Assembly: GCA_040290295.1 (NCBI GenBank) | Contig: PSMW01000051.1 | Coordinates: 1-6,960, forward strand | Source of the DNA: CAADGV01 sp040290295 | Lineage (GTDB): Bacteria > Bacteroidota > Ignavibacteria > UBA10030 > UBA6906 | Reading direction: 5' to 3' | Length of the DNA stretch: 6,960 nucleotides | Shown: one piece after another, positions 1 through 6,464 of the stretch | Position numbering within the stretch: the first letter of the stretch is position 1 | How the letters are laid out: every line of letters begins with the position of its first letter | Made by a program: the position numbers and the translations under genes | Notes under the pieces: model-generated | The model's input: the letters and a program-made list of their open reading frames with translations, nothing else | Database searches by the model: none | Told to the model about the DNA's origin: nothing

Positions 1-21
1 GGTTCTTCTCCCAATTAGTTG
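1..21 (+). repeat. Left terminal inverted repeat of the ISL3 element
   Basis: The first 21 bases match the reverse complement of 1309-1329 at 18 of 21 positions. Mismatches are at repeat positions 6, 12 and 14. The window begins exactly at the outermost base of this repeat. Confidence 0.85.
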
Positions 22-30
22 AGGAAGAAG

Positions 31-39
31 TGATATAAA
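31..39 (+). promoter_or_regulatory. Candidate extended -10 promoter of the IS transposase
   Basis: A TGA directly precedes TATAAA (34-39), giving a TGn-extended -10 element that matches the -10 consensus at five of six bases. No convincing -35 box is placed upstream, which extended -10 promoters can tolerate. A start near position 46 would fall inside the left arm of the leader hairpin at 42-117. This is pattern matching only. Confidence 0.4.
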
Positions 40-41
40 GC

Positions 42-117
42 GTGGACATTGTTATCTTTACTGGAATTTGTAATTCCAATATTATCAAACATCCAGTAGA
101 GAATAGACAATGTCCAC
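42..117 (+). promoter_or_regulatory. Leader stem-loop that buries the transposase start codon
   Basis: The perfect 11-bp arms 42-52 and 107-117 pair with each other, and the right arm includes the ATG at 110-112. The stem continues inward through 53-58 with 99-105 (one wobble pair, two single-base bulges) to a perfect 7-bp segment pairing 59-65 with 92-98. The purine-rich stretch just upstream of the ATG is also inside the stem. A competing small hairpin (62-68 with 72-78, 3-base loop) uses part of the same sequence. Established knowledge from other elements (IS10, IS50) is that such structures block transposase translation from read-through transcripts. That role is inferred here. Confidence 0.6.
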
Positions 118-1315
118 AATCCAAGTTAAAGAATTTTTCGCATATAATCGAGTACGCGTGACAGAACAAGACGTAGACGTACAGAATCAGAGGGTCACAA
201 TCAAACTCAAGCCCGACGAGCGGTACACTCCTCGGTGTTACAAATGCAAGGGCGGCACAGGGGAGATTCATTCGCTGAATGAGCTTTACTTTCAGAGACC
301 TGAACATCTTTGAGGCAAAAACGTTCCTTCAGCTAACGTACCGAACGGTTCACTGGCCTATGTGTGGATACGTCGTGGAAAACCTGGAACTGATGGAACC
401 GTACGAACGCGTAACCAAACGACTTGCCCGTTACATTCTTCAGTTGTGTCAGTTTATGACCATCAAAGACATTGCTGACCATCTGGAACTCGATTGGAAA
501 GCAGTAAAGGCGATTCATAAGAAGCATTTCAAAGAGAAGTTTTCCAAGGAGGATATCGGTTGTCCAAAGCTACTTGCCATTGACGAAATTCCTCTGAAGA
601 AGCGGCATCACTACCTCACTATCATCCTTGATTGGGAGCGTGGACGGGTACTGTGGGTCGGGGAAGGGAGAAAATATGAAACGCTGAAAGCATTTTTCGA
701 GTCGTTGACGGAACAGCAGCGTACAGCAATTCCATGGCGATTGCCATGGATATGTGGGACCCCTACATCAAAGCGGTGAAGGAGTGTTGTCCAAGTACAG
801 CTATTGTGTTTGATCAATTTCATGTTGTCCATGCATTTAACAAAGTCATCGACAAAGTTCGCAATACGGAATATCGAAAAGCGACTGCCGAGCAGAAAGC
901 CGTCATCAAGGGGAGTAAATATCTCTTGCTCAAAAACAAACAGAACCTCTTGCCCGAAGAACAACCGAGATTGAAAGCGCTTCTTGCGATCAATGAAACC
1001 ATTACCACCGCGTATATCTTGAAGGATCTGTTAAAGAAACTGTGGCAGTATCGGTATCCGAAACGCGCACAACAGTTCTTGGAATACTGGTGTACCCTTG
1101 CAGAGGAATGTGCGAGCACGCCGCTAAAGAAATTTGCCAATATGTTGAGACGATACTCCTATGGCATACTTACTCACTGCAAGTTCCCCATCCATACAAG
1201 TCGTATGGAAGGTATTAACAACAAAATCAAAGTGCTCAAACGCAAGGCGTATGGCTTTCATGACATTGAATATTTTTCCTTAATCATCAAAAACGCCTTT
1301 GCTCGTACCAACTAA
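110..1315 (+). pseudogene. ISL3-family DDE transposase, two frame changes
   Basis: This is the transposase for cut-and-paste movement of the surrounding element. The frame starting at ATG 110 gives the N-terminus with the first zinc-ribbon pair (RCYKCKG). It stops at 311-313, and the protein continues one frame over from about 285 (FRDLNIFEAK). That second frame runs through the zinc-ribbon and helix-turn-helix region to the first catalytic Asp in LAIDE (582-584). Near 728-736 the reading returns to the original frame, with the second Asp in MDMWDPY (749-751), the Glu in SRMEGINNKIK (1208-1210) and the ISL3 box ending KRKAYGF. The two shifts cancel, so 110-1315 equals about 401 codons, a normal family length. 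The second zinc pair reads HWPMC, with Trp where Cys is expected (354-356). The shifts may be real decay or sequence errors. Programmed frameshifting is unlikely because two changes would be needed. Confidence 0.85.
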
Positions 1316-1329
1316 ATTGGAGATGAACC
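1309..1329 (-). repeat. Right terminal inverted repeat of the ISL3 element
   Basis: This is the reverse complement of the left end at 18 of 21 positions. It overlaps the last bases of the transposase reading frame, including its TAA stop (1313-1315), a compact arrangement common in insertion sequences. Confidence 0.85.
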
Positions 1330-1330
1330 A

Positions 1331-1364
1331 AAAGGGAAAAGCATCGGACATGCTCGATGCTTTT
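1331..1364 (-). terminator. Rho-independent terminator of tRNA-Pro, probably bidirectional
   Basis: A perfect 10-bp stem (1337-1346 with 1355-1364) encloses an 8-base loop. Read on the minus strand it follows the tRNA 3' end by about 10 bases. The stem ends in TTTT and is followed by CCC and another T run. On the plus strand the stem also ends in TTTT, so it could stop read-through from the insertion sequence into the tRNA. Confidence 0.7.
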
Positions 1365-1374
1365 GCGTTAGAAG

Positions 1375-1449
1375 TCGGGGCGCCGGGATTCGAACCCGGG
1401 ACCTCCTGCGCCCAAGGCAGGCGCGCTAGCCGGGCTGCGCTACGCCCCG
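1375..1449 (-). tRNA. tRNA-Pro (anticodon UGG)
   Basis: The minus strand folds into a full cloverleaf. The 7-bp acceptor stem pairs CGGGGCG with CGCCCCG. There is a D-arm with GCGC pairs, a 5-bp anticodon stem CCTGC/GCAGG around the loop CTTGGGC, and a T-arm CCGGG-TTCGAAT-CCCGG. Reading the loop with T at position 33 gives anticodon TGG, which decodes CCA and other CCN proline codons. The discriminator base is A (1375). The 3' CCA is not encoded, so it must be added by tRNA nucleotidyltransferase. The gene lies between its own candidate promoter (1493-1521) and terminator (1331-1364), downstream of and codirectional with the TPR gene, and convergent with the insertion sequence. Confidence 0.95.
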
Positions 1450-1492
1450 ATGGTTTGCTCGCTCAACTCACAGCGCATGTCGAGCGCACGAC

Positions 1493-1521
1493 AAGATACG
1501 AAAGTTGCGCTGACGAGGCAA
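1493..1521 (-). promoter_or_regulatory. Candidate sigma70 promoter of tRNA-Pro
   Basis: On the minus strand, TTGCCT (1521-1516) and TATCTT (1498-1493) are separated by exactly 17 bases. Transcription would start near 1486, leaving a leader of roughly 35 bases before the mature tRNA 5' end at 1449. It lies in the short gap after the TPR gene stop, so the tRNA need not depend on read-through. Confidence 0.5.
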
Positions 1522-1541
1522 CCTGCCCTCCGGTGCTGTAT

Positions 1542-3217
1542 CTACCATTGGACCCCTTCACGTTTCAACTGCTCTTGCGCGCGCATATCTCCCAATCGGG
1601 CAGCGTGCTGAAGCGCTTCGTACGCTGCAGCAATGTTGCCCATCTGCTCGTACAGCACAGCGAGATTGACGTAGCCCTGCGCGTACGATGAATCGGTTTC
1701 GATCGCTTTTCGCAGCCAGAAGAGAGCATCGAGTGACTTGCCTTGTGCCTTTGCGGCGATGCCGAGGTTGTTGTACACATCGGCGCGCTGCGGTGCAAGC
1801 TCAGCGGCCCGATGGTAAAGGCGGTCAGCTTCCTGCCAATCCCCTCCAGCATAATGAATGTTTCCCAAATTCAAATAAGCTTCAACAAATTGGGCTTCAA
1901 GTCGATTGCGCGAGCGTATGCTTCTTTTGCCTCCGAAATTCTGCCGTTGGTCTGCAATGCGAGGCCGAGAAAGTTGTACGCCGCCGGCATTGTCGGATAG
2001 ATCGCGATGACGTGTCGCCAAAGAGATGCAGCATTCCTCCACACTGTTTGCTGTCGCGATGTGATGAGGGCGAGGGCGAGGACAAGACCGGCAGCAACGA
2101 TGGGGACGGCGAATCGTGCGCTCCCGCGAACGTATCGATCGTGAACAAACCAGCCAATGCTTGCCAACGAGATCGTGAGGAGGGGGAGAGGTAGATAAGC
2201 GAAATGAACTCCATGTGGGACTGTAAAAGTCCGCGGCAGCGCAAGGGCAACATACGCAACCCAGACCATGGCGGGTGCGGATACTCCACGCTTCGCCAGA
2301 TGGAGCACAGCCACCGTGATCGCGCTAAAGACGACGAGTCCGATTCCGATAAAGACATTGCTCGGCACGGGAGTAAGGGGGGAAATGTAAGACGGATTCA
2401 TGAACAACAGGATGGGGCGGAAGAGTTGAACGAACGGGAGCGCGAGGCGATGAAGTGTTGAGTGCACATCCCACATCTCTTCGCTTTGGTGCGATGCCGA
2501 GGCGAGGATGCTTGCTGTAAGGAAGAGAAGGGAAACTCCGAAGAGCACCAATTTATTGGTGATCAACTCTTGGACGCGTGGATATGTCTCCCCACGTGCA
2601 AGGCGGCCTATCACCACGAGGACGGTGGGGAGGAGAAGCGCACCGGCATCAGCGAGACAAGCCAGAGTGAAGCAGGCGATCGCAGCATAAGAAAAACGAC
2701 CCGTTCGACGCTGTGCAATGTACGATCGTAGGGAGAACAAACAGGCGAGCAGCACAAAGAACTCGCAGAGCAGAATGCCGCGTGCTGCAATCCATGCGAC
2801 CGCCGGAATGGCGAGAGGATGTGTCGCAAACAATGCAGCGGCAAAGAACGGCACGCCGATCACTTCGGCGCCGCTTGAGCGATAGAGCGCGTTCATCAGG
2901 TGCACGCAGAGAAGAAAGACGAGCACAGCATTACTCACATGGAGCAACAGGTTAGTGAGATGATGCCCCGACGACTTCAGTCCCCAAAGTGCGATATCCA
3001 ATGCATGCGAGAGAAATGCGAGAGGCGCGTAGGCACCTGCATAAGCATTGGTGAAATACCAGAAAATGGTGTGCGGCGCTAGTTCGTATGCACGAGCGTT
3101 ATCATACACTCTCACATCATCACCCCAATTGATGAAATCGAATGAGAGTGTGTCGGCATACGACAAAACTGTCAGCCCAATGAGGAGCACAACCCCGAGA
3201 AGCTTCAAGACTCTCAT
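1542..3217 (-). pseudogene. TMTC-like membrane protein with C-terminal TPR repeats, single frameshift
   Basis: This is a polytopic membrane protein of the bacterial TMTC-like type: a GT-C-style glycosyltransferase fold followed by TPRs. Family relatives are thought to transfer sugars using lipid-linked donors. The substrate here is unknown. The start at 3217 has a weak AAGG four bases upstream. The first membrane segment is at residues 5-25, then NWGDD (30-34), matching the acidic loop motif of the family. YAPLAFLSHALD and GHHLTNLLLH (63-93) and HPLAIPAVAW (133-142) match conserved family positions, and several more membrane segments follow. TPR1 ends at residue 443. The frame then runs to a stop at 1871, while TPR2-4 continue in the next frame to the TAG at 1542. 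Adding one T in the minus-strand TTT run at 1889-1887 yields KPNFVEAYLNLGN and a continuous 558-residue protein. The frameshift is therefore precise and recent, or an error. The LysAsp usually found after the AWxxER segment is not seen. Confidence 0.78.
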
Positions 3218-3458
3218 CGTACCTTGGTGCGCACTGGTTGCTAATGATCAGGAAAGGTACAAGTGTACTACAGAGAGGCAAGATCGTGAACACTCCGCAC
3301 CAGGAAGATGGGCAAGAAATCCAACCTCAACTGTGGCGGTGAACACGAGGAGGGACGCCCTTTCGTTCGTTGCGTTGACTTTCCCTCAGCATTAGGCTAT
3401 ATTTTTTCAGCCTTCGGCACCACGAATCACCAGAGCAACAATCGAAAGGACGTACACG
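3218..3458. other. Divergent intergenic region between the TPR gene and ybaB
   Basis: This 241-base gap separates two divergently transcribed genes. It carries the strong plus-strand promoter at 3375-3403. For the minus-strand TPR gene only weak promoter-like matches are visible near 3270-3300. A small dyad (GTACA and TGTAC arms around two bases, 3257-3268) lies about 40 bases upstream of the TPR start codon. It could be an operator but is too short to assert. No credible small gene is visible. Confidence 0.5.
3375..3403 (+). promoter_or_regulatory. Strong sigma70-type promoter of the ybaB-recR-ftsX operon
   Basis: TTGACT (3375-3380) and TATATT (3398-3403) are separated by exactly 17 bases, each matching the consensus hexamer at five of six positions. 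The predicted start near 3410 leaves a leader of about 50 bases before the ybaB start codon. It is the best promoter match in the window and points at the only long plus-strand operon. Confidence 0.65.
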
Positions 3459-3785
3459 ATGGGCATGCCCAATATGGCGGGGATGATGAAGCAAGTGCAG
3501 AAGATGCAAGAGAAGATGGCTGAGGTCCAACGCGCCTTGGAGCAAAAGACGGTCACCGCCGAAGCCGGAGGCGGCATGGTCAAGGTCACGGTCAACGGCA
3601 AGCAGCAACTGGTGAGAATTCAGATCGAGAAGGAGGTCGTCAATCTTGACGATGTCGAGATGTTGGAAGATCTCGTGCTGGCAGCGACAAACAAGGCGCT
3701 GGATGAGGCAGCCCGCATGGCTCAGGAAGAAGTGACAAAAGCCACGAGCGGCATGTTGCCCAACATTCCGGGTTTGAGCTTCTGA
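3459..3785 (+). CDS. ybaB: YbaB/EbfC-family nucleoid-associated protein
   Basis: A 108-residue protein typical of the YbaB/EbfC family in length and layout. These small dimeric DNA-binding proteins coat or bend the nucleoid and are often encoded next to recR. The N-terminal half is a Met- and Gln-rich helix (MMKQVQKMQEKMAEVQ, about residues 9-24). The beta segment GGGMVKVTVNGKQQLVRIQI follows at about 38-57, and the second long helix starts near 67 with DLVLAATNKALDEA. The tail ends in the usual Gly/Pro-rich GMLPNIPGLSF. The start is supported by AAAGGA at 3445-3450, eight bases before the ATG. It is the first gene of the operon, and recR begins 22 bases after its stop. The upstream dnaX gene often seen in this cluster is not present in the window. 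Confidence 0.95.
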   Translation: MGMPNMAGMMKQVQKMQEKMAEVQRALEQKTVTAEAGGGMVKVTVNGKQQLVRIQIEKEVVNLDDVEMLEDLVLAATNKALDEAARMAQEEVTKATSGMLPNIPGLSF

Positions 3786-3807
3786 ACCCAACGAGCGCGG
3801 GATAGGC

Positions 3808-4404
3808 ATGGTGTACACCTCCGAAGCACTGCAACAATTGATCGAAGAATTCGCACGGCTTCCCGGCATCGGGCGCAAAACGGCACAGCGACTTGCACTC
3901 TACATTTTGAAGCAACCACGGGAAGATGTGGGGAGGATGGCGAAAGCGCTTGTGAACGTCAAAGAGAGGATTCGCTATTGCTCATCGTGCTGGAATATCA
4001 CGGAAGAAGACCCGTGCGCAATTTGTGCCAGTCCAAAACGTGATCGCTCCATCATCTGTGTCGTCGAAGAGCCGAACGACGTTTTAGCGTTAGAGAAGAC
4101 CAACGAGTACAAAGGATTGTACCATGTCCTCGGCGGTTCGCTCTCGCCGCTGGATGGGATCGGTCCCGATGAGTTGAAGATTCGTGAACTGCTCCAACGC
4201 ATTCAGGGTGATGTCACCGAAGTGATTCTGGCGCTGAATCCGAACGTGGAGGGAGAAGCGACCACATTGTATGTGTCAAAACTCTTGAAACCCTTAGGAG
4301 TGAAAGTCACACGCATCGCTCGCGGGATTCCGGTCGGCGGTGATTTGGAATTTGCCGATGAAGCCACACTCACACGCGCTTTGGAAGGACGCATGACGCT
4401 ATGA
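3808..4404 (+). CDS. recR: Recombination mediator protein RecR
   Basis: RecR acts with RecO (and RecF) to load RecA onto single-stranded gaps during recombinational repair. The 198-residue length is standard for the family. Residues 10-34 carry the helix-hairpin-helix (EEFARLPGIGRKTAQRLA). A four-cysteine zinc finger is intact at C58, C61, C70 and C73. The Toprim domain follows, with the acidic VVEEPNDVLALE (85-96) and ALNPNVEGEAT (142-152). The C-terminal RGIPVGGDLEFADEATL (172-188) is the conserved Walker-B-like/closing segment. The gene lies 22 bases after ybaB, and its stop overlaps the next gene's start as ATGA. The ribosome-binding site is weak (GGGATAGG), suggesting translational coupling to ybaB. 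Confidence 0.97.
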   Translation: MVYTSEALQQLIEEFARLPGIGRKTAQRLALYILKQPREDVGRMAKALVNVKERIRYCSSCWNITEEDPCAICASPKRDRSIICVVEEPNDVLALEKTNEYKGLYHVLGGSLSPLDGIGPDELKIRELLQRIQGDVTEVILALNPNVEGEATTLYVSKLLKPLGVKVTRIARGIPVGGDLEFADEATLTRALEGRMTL

Positions 4405-5003
4405 ATGCTCGAACGTCATCGTTGGTGCGCATCGCCGTGGTTGCAGCAAGCGCGCTGCTCGCGGCGTGCAACGTCTTCGAGCCACGTGAAGCCGAGCCGC
4501 CATCGCAATCAGGCTTTCAATACCTACCCCGCACCTTTGCTGCGAACGTGATTCGCAATCTCCAAAACGCCATTGAGCAAAAAGATGTTGCCGGATACAC
4601 TGCCTGCATCACCGACTCCACTCGCTCGCACTATACCTTCACGTTCGTCCCTTCAGCAGATGCAGCCGACCTCTACGGCACAGTGCTTCGTAATTGGAAC
4701 TTCCAGCAGGAGCAAGCATACTTCCAAAATCTCGTTGCGAAGAGACGCCAGCCCTTCGGCGTTTCGCGTCTCGATTTAGTATCTCAGGATTCCGTCGTCA
4801 GCGGCAACGATATGCGCACGTACAGCTTCGAGTACACCTTCACGTTTGAGCATACCGAGCCGGGGTTTACCGACGTTGCTCGCGGTACAGTACAATTCAC
4901 GTTGGTCAACGACAACAGTCAATGGACGATCTCCCGCTGGGTCGATTTGAAAACGACGCCGAGCCTGACGTGGAGCAGTTTCAAGGGGAAGTTCAGTAAT
5001 TGA
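4401..5003 (+). CDS. Putative lipoprotein, probable NTF2-like fold (tandem paralogue 1)
   Basis: I do not recognise a named family. The N-terminus is a lipoprotein signal: Arg-containing start, hydrophobic core, and lipobox LLAAC with Cys23 as the predicted lipidation site. The mature protein should be anchored in the envelope. The next part holds NVIRNLQNAIEQKDVAGY (49-66), a helix followed by a Tyr-containing turn, then an Asp- and aromatic-rich strand region (HYTFTFVPS). The C-terminus is beta-rich and ends with WTISRWVDL. This order of one helix, a 'D...Y' turn and curved strands suggests an NTF2/SnoaL-like cone, which is an inference. The ATG overlaps the recR stop (ATGA), so it is probably translationally coupled. 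The same landmarks recur in the next gene, suggesting duplication. No catalytic residues can be assigned. Confidence 0.8.
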   Translation: MNARTSSLVRIAVVAASALLAACNVFEPREAEPPSQSGFQYLPRTFAANVIRNLQNAIEQKDVAGYTACITDSTRSHYTFTFVPSADAADLYGTVLRNWNFQQEQAYFQNLVAKRRQPFGVSRLDLVSQDSVVSGNDMRTYSFEYTFTFEHTEPGFTDVARGTVQFTLVNDNSQWTISRWVDLKTTPSLTWSSFKGKFSN

Positions 5004-5515
5004 CTATGCGACGCGCCTCCGCCGGTTGTGCGTTTCTTCTCTTCGTGCTAACATCGAGCTGTTTGAACCCGTTCGCGCCGAAACTCGACACCTCACCGGC
5101 GCAATCCTCATGCGACCCCATGACCCCCGAAGGCGTCTTCCGATGTCTTCAAGTCGCGTACACCTTTCGTGATACGACGGTTTACGCACCGCTCCTCGAC
5201 GAATCGTTCGTGTTCATCTGGCGCGACTACGACAACGGCGGTATCGATGTGACGTGGGGGCGCGATACCGAGCTGCGAGCAACCTACGGCTTGTTCACCA
5301 ATTCTCAGAAGCTCGACCTGATTTGGAACAACATCACGACCCAAACAGACTCGGCACAGGTGCGCACGACGATTGTCCGCGGCTTTAACCTCACGATCAC
5401 GTTCAATCCCAGCGACATTACGCGTATCGACGGTTATGCAAACATCACGATGAGCCGACCGTCGGCTTCTGCGCCGTGGAAGATTGTTCGCTGGCGCGAT
5501 GAATCGAACTTCTAA
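5000..5515 (+). CDS. Putative lipoprotein, probable NTF2-like fold (tandem paralogue 2)
   Basis: Function unknown. The signal peptide ends in lipobox LTSSC (Cys21 from the TTG start), so it should be a lipid-anchored envelope protein. The mature part carries GVFRCLQVAYTFRDTTVY (45-62), which lines up with the corresponding helix of the preceding gene. It is followed by LLDESFVFIW and a C-terminus with WKIVRWRDE, matching WTISRWVDL of the neighbour. Two extra cysteines (38 and 49) could form a disulfide. The start is uncertain. TTG at 5000 overlaps the previous stop (TTGA) and lies 10 bases after AAGGGGA, while ATG at 5006 would be 16 bases away and remove only two residues. Both starts keep the lipobox. 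ftsX follows after nine bases. Confidence 0.78.
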   Translation: MTMRRASAGCAFLLFVLTSSCLNPFAPKLDTSPAQSSCDPMTPEGVFRCLQVAYTFRDTTVYAPLLDESFVFIWRDYDNGGIDVTWGRDTELRATYGLFTNSQKLDLIWNNITTQTDSAQVRTTIVRGFNLTITFNPSDITRIDGYANITMSRPSASAPWKIVRWRDESNF

Positions 5516-5524
5516 CGCTCAAGC

Positions 5525-6400
5525 ATGAGTCTTTCGTACACGCTCAAAGAAAGTTTTTCCGGATTCACCCGCACGAAGCTCTCGACAACGATCTCGGTCG
5601 TTACGATCGGCATCTCGTTGGTGCTGTTAGGCATGTTCTCCGTCATCAGCATCAACACCACACGCCTCATCGACGTGCTGCGGGCAAAGGTGGTGATGGA
5701 GGCGTTTTTGCAAGAACCCATCACGCGTCAACAGATCGAGGATTTGGTTCTCCGTGTGCTTGCCATCGATGGGGTCGATAGCCTCATCGTCATCTCGAAG
5801 GACGAGGCTGCGGAGATTTTCAAGAAAGAGTTCGGCGAGGATATTCAACGGGTGCTCGACTTCAACCCGCTCCCTCCTTCATTCAAAATTTTTCTGAAAC
5901 CTTCGTTCCAATCCTCCGCCGGCGCGCAGCAGGTGTACACTCGCCTCGCGAGCCTCCAAGGGATCGATCAGATTGTGTATCGAAAGGATTTGGTCGATTT
6001 GATCGATCGGCGCACCTCGGTGATCAACAACGTTGCGTTGGCTTTAGGAGTGCTGATAAGCGTTTCGGCCATCTTGTTCGTTTCCAACACGATCCGTCTT
6101 GCCATTTATGCGAAGCGGCGGATCATCCGAACGATGGAGCTTGTCGGTGCTACGTGGACTTTTATCCGTCTTCCGTTCTTGATCGAAGGGATGATTCAGG
6201 GGTTGTTGGGCGGAGCGCTTGCCGCGGGACTCCTTTATGGATTGTTGGAAATTGCCGCACACACCCTTGCACGCGAATTTGCTCCGTACCTGATGATGCC
6301 ACCATCGTTCTATTCCGTTGTTGTGCTTGCAGGCATCCTCCTTGGATTGGTAGGCGCTGTCATTTCGATCATGCGCTTCATGCGTGCAAGCGAGAGTTGA
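5525..6400 (+). CDS. ftsX: Cell-division ABC transporter permease FtsX
   Basis: FtsX is the membrane partner of the ATPase FtsE. Together they link the divisome to cell-wall hydrolase activation rather than transporting a solute. The 291-residue protein has the expected layout: cytoplasmic N-terminus, TM1 at about 21-44, and a large extracytoplasmic domain at about 45-165 that includes NPLPPSF (114-120), a family signature. TM2 is at about 167-189, the conserved cytoplasmic MELVGATWTFIRLPFLIEG at 204-222, TM3 at about 217-243 and TM4 at about 262-284. The start codon has no clear ribosome-binding site and lies nine bases after the preceding stop, so coupling is likely. ftsE is not adjacent upstream, where it often sits, and must be elsewhere. 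A stem-loop overlaps its stop codon. Confidence 0.93.
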   Translation: MSLSYTLKESFSGFTRTKLSTTISVVTIGISLVLLGMFSVISINTTRLIDVLRAKVVMEAFLQEPITRQQIEDLVLRVLAIDGVDSLIVISKDEAAEIFKKEFGEDIQRVLDFNPLPPSFKIFLKPSFQSSAGAQQVYTRLASLQGIDQIVYRKDLVDLIDRRTSVINNVALALGVLISVSAILFVSNTIRLAIYAKRRIIRTMELVGATWTFIRLPFLIEGMIQGLLGGALAAGLLYGLLEIAAHTLAREFAPYLMMPPSFYSVVVLAGILLGLVGAVISIMRFMRASES

Positions 6401-6422
6401 CACGGCGGTCAACTCGTTTCTT
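6394..6422 (+). terminator. Rho-independent terminator of the ftsX operon
   Basis: A perfect 8-bp stem (6394-6401 with 6408-6415) encloses a six-base loop and is followed by GTTTCTT. The ftsX stop codon (6398-6400) lies inside the left arm. Outer bases GCAAG and CTTGC can extend the structure across an internal loop. The T tract is short, so efficiency is uncertain. Confidence 0.55.
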
Positions 6423-6464
6423 GCACATGCGGATCTGCAATGTGTCCGCCTCGTTCGGGCATTT

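Larger units (their letters stand above)
1..1329 (+). mobile_element. ISL3-family insertion sequence, complete ends, transposase frame broken
   Basis: The element is bounded by imperfect 21-bp terminal inverted repeats at 1-21 and 1309-1329 (18 of 21 positions match, both ends beginning GGTTC). It holds one transposase-like coding region that nearly fills it, with the right repeat overlapping the transposase stop. Length (about 1.33 kb), end sequence and protein all fit the ISL3 family, whose members usually make 8-bp target duplications. The duplication cannot be checked because the left flank lies outside the window. The right flank is an A-rich run leading into the tRNA-Pro terminator. The element is visibly more AT-rich than the DNA to its right, as expected for acquired DNA. 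With two frame changes in the transposase it is probably not autonomous as written. Confidence 0.88.

Noticed and set aside
279..737. Programmed ribosomal frameshifting in the transposase
   Set aside because: Two shifts in opposite directions would be needed, no typical slippery heptamer with a downstream structure is seen, and ISL3 transposases are normally made from one frame.
1329..1449. tRNA-Pro as an integrase attachment site for an integrated island
   Set aside because: No integrase gene and no duplicated tRNA 3' end are present. The neighbouring element is a DDE insertion sequence that does not use tRNA sites.
1299..1691. Plus-strand open frame of 130 codons crossing the IS end and the tRNA
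   Set aside because: It reads antisense through tRNA-Pro and the end of the TPR gene. Its apparent peptide GAPGFEPGTS is the usual artefact of translating a tRNA T-arm.
1688..2955. Series of plus-strand open frames opposite the TPR gene
   Set aside because: They are antisense shadows of a minus-strand frame with clear family motifs and TPR periodicity, and contain no recognisable domains.
3257..3268. GTACA/TGTAC dyad upstream of the TPR gene as a repressor operator
   Set aside because: Only five base pairs, a single occurrence, and no regulator gene nearby. It is mentioned only within the intergenic entry.
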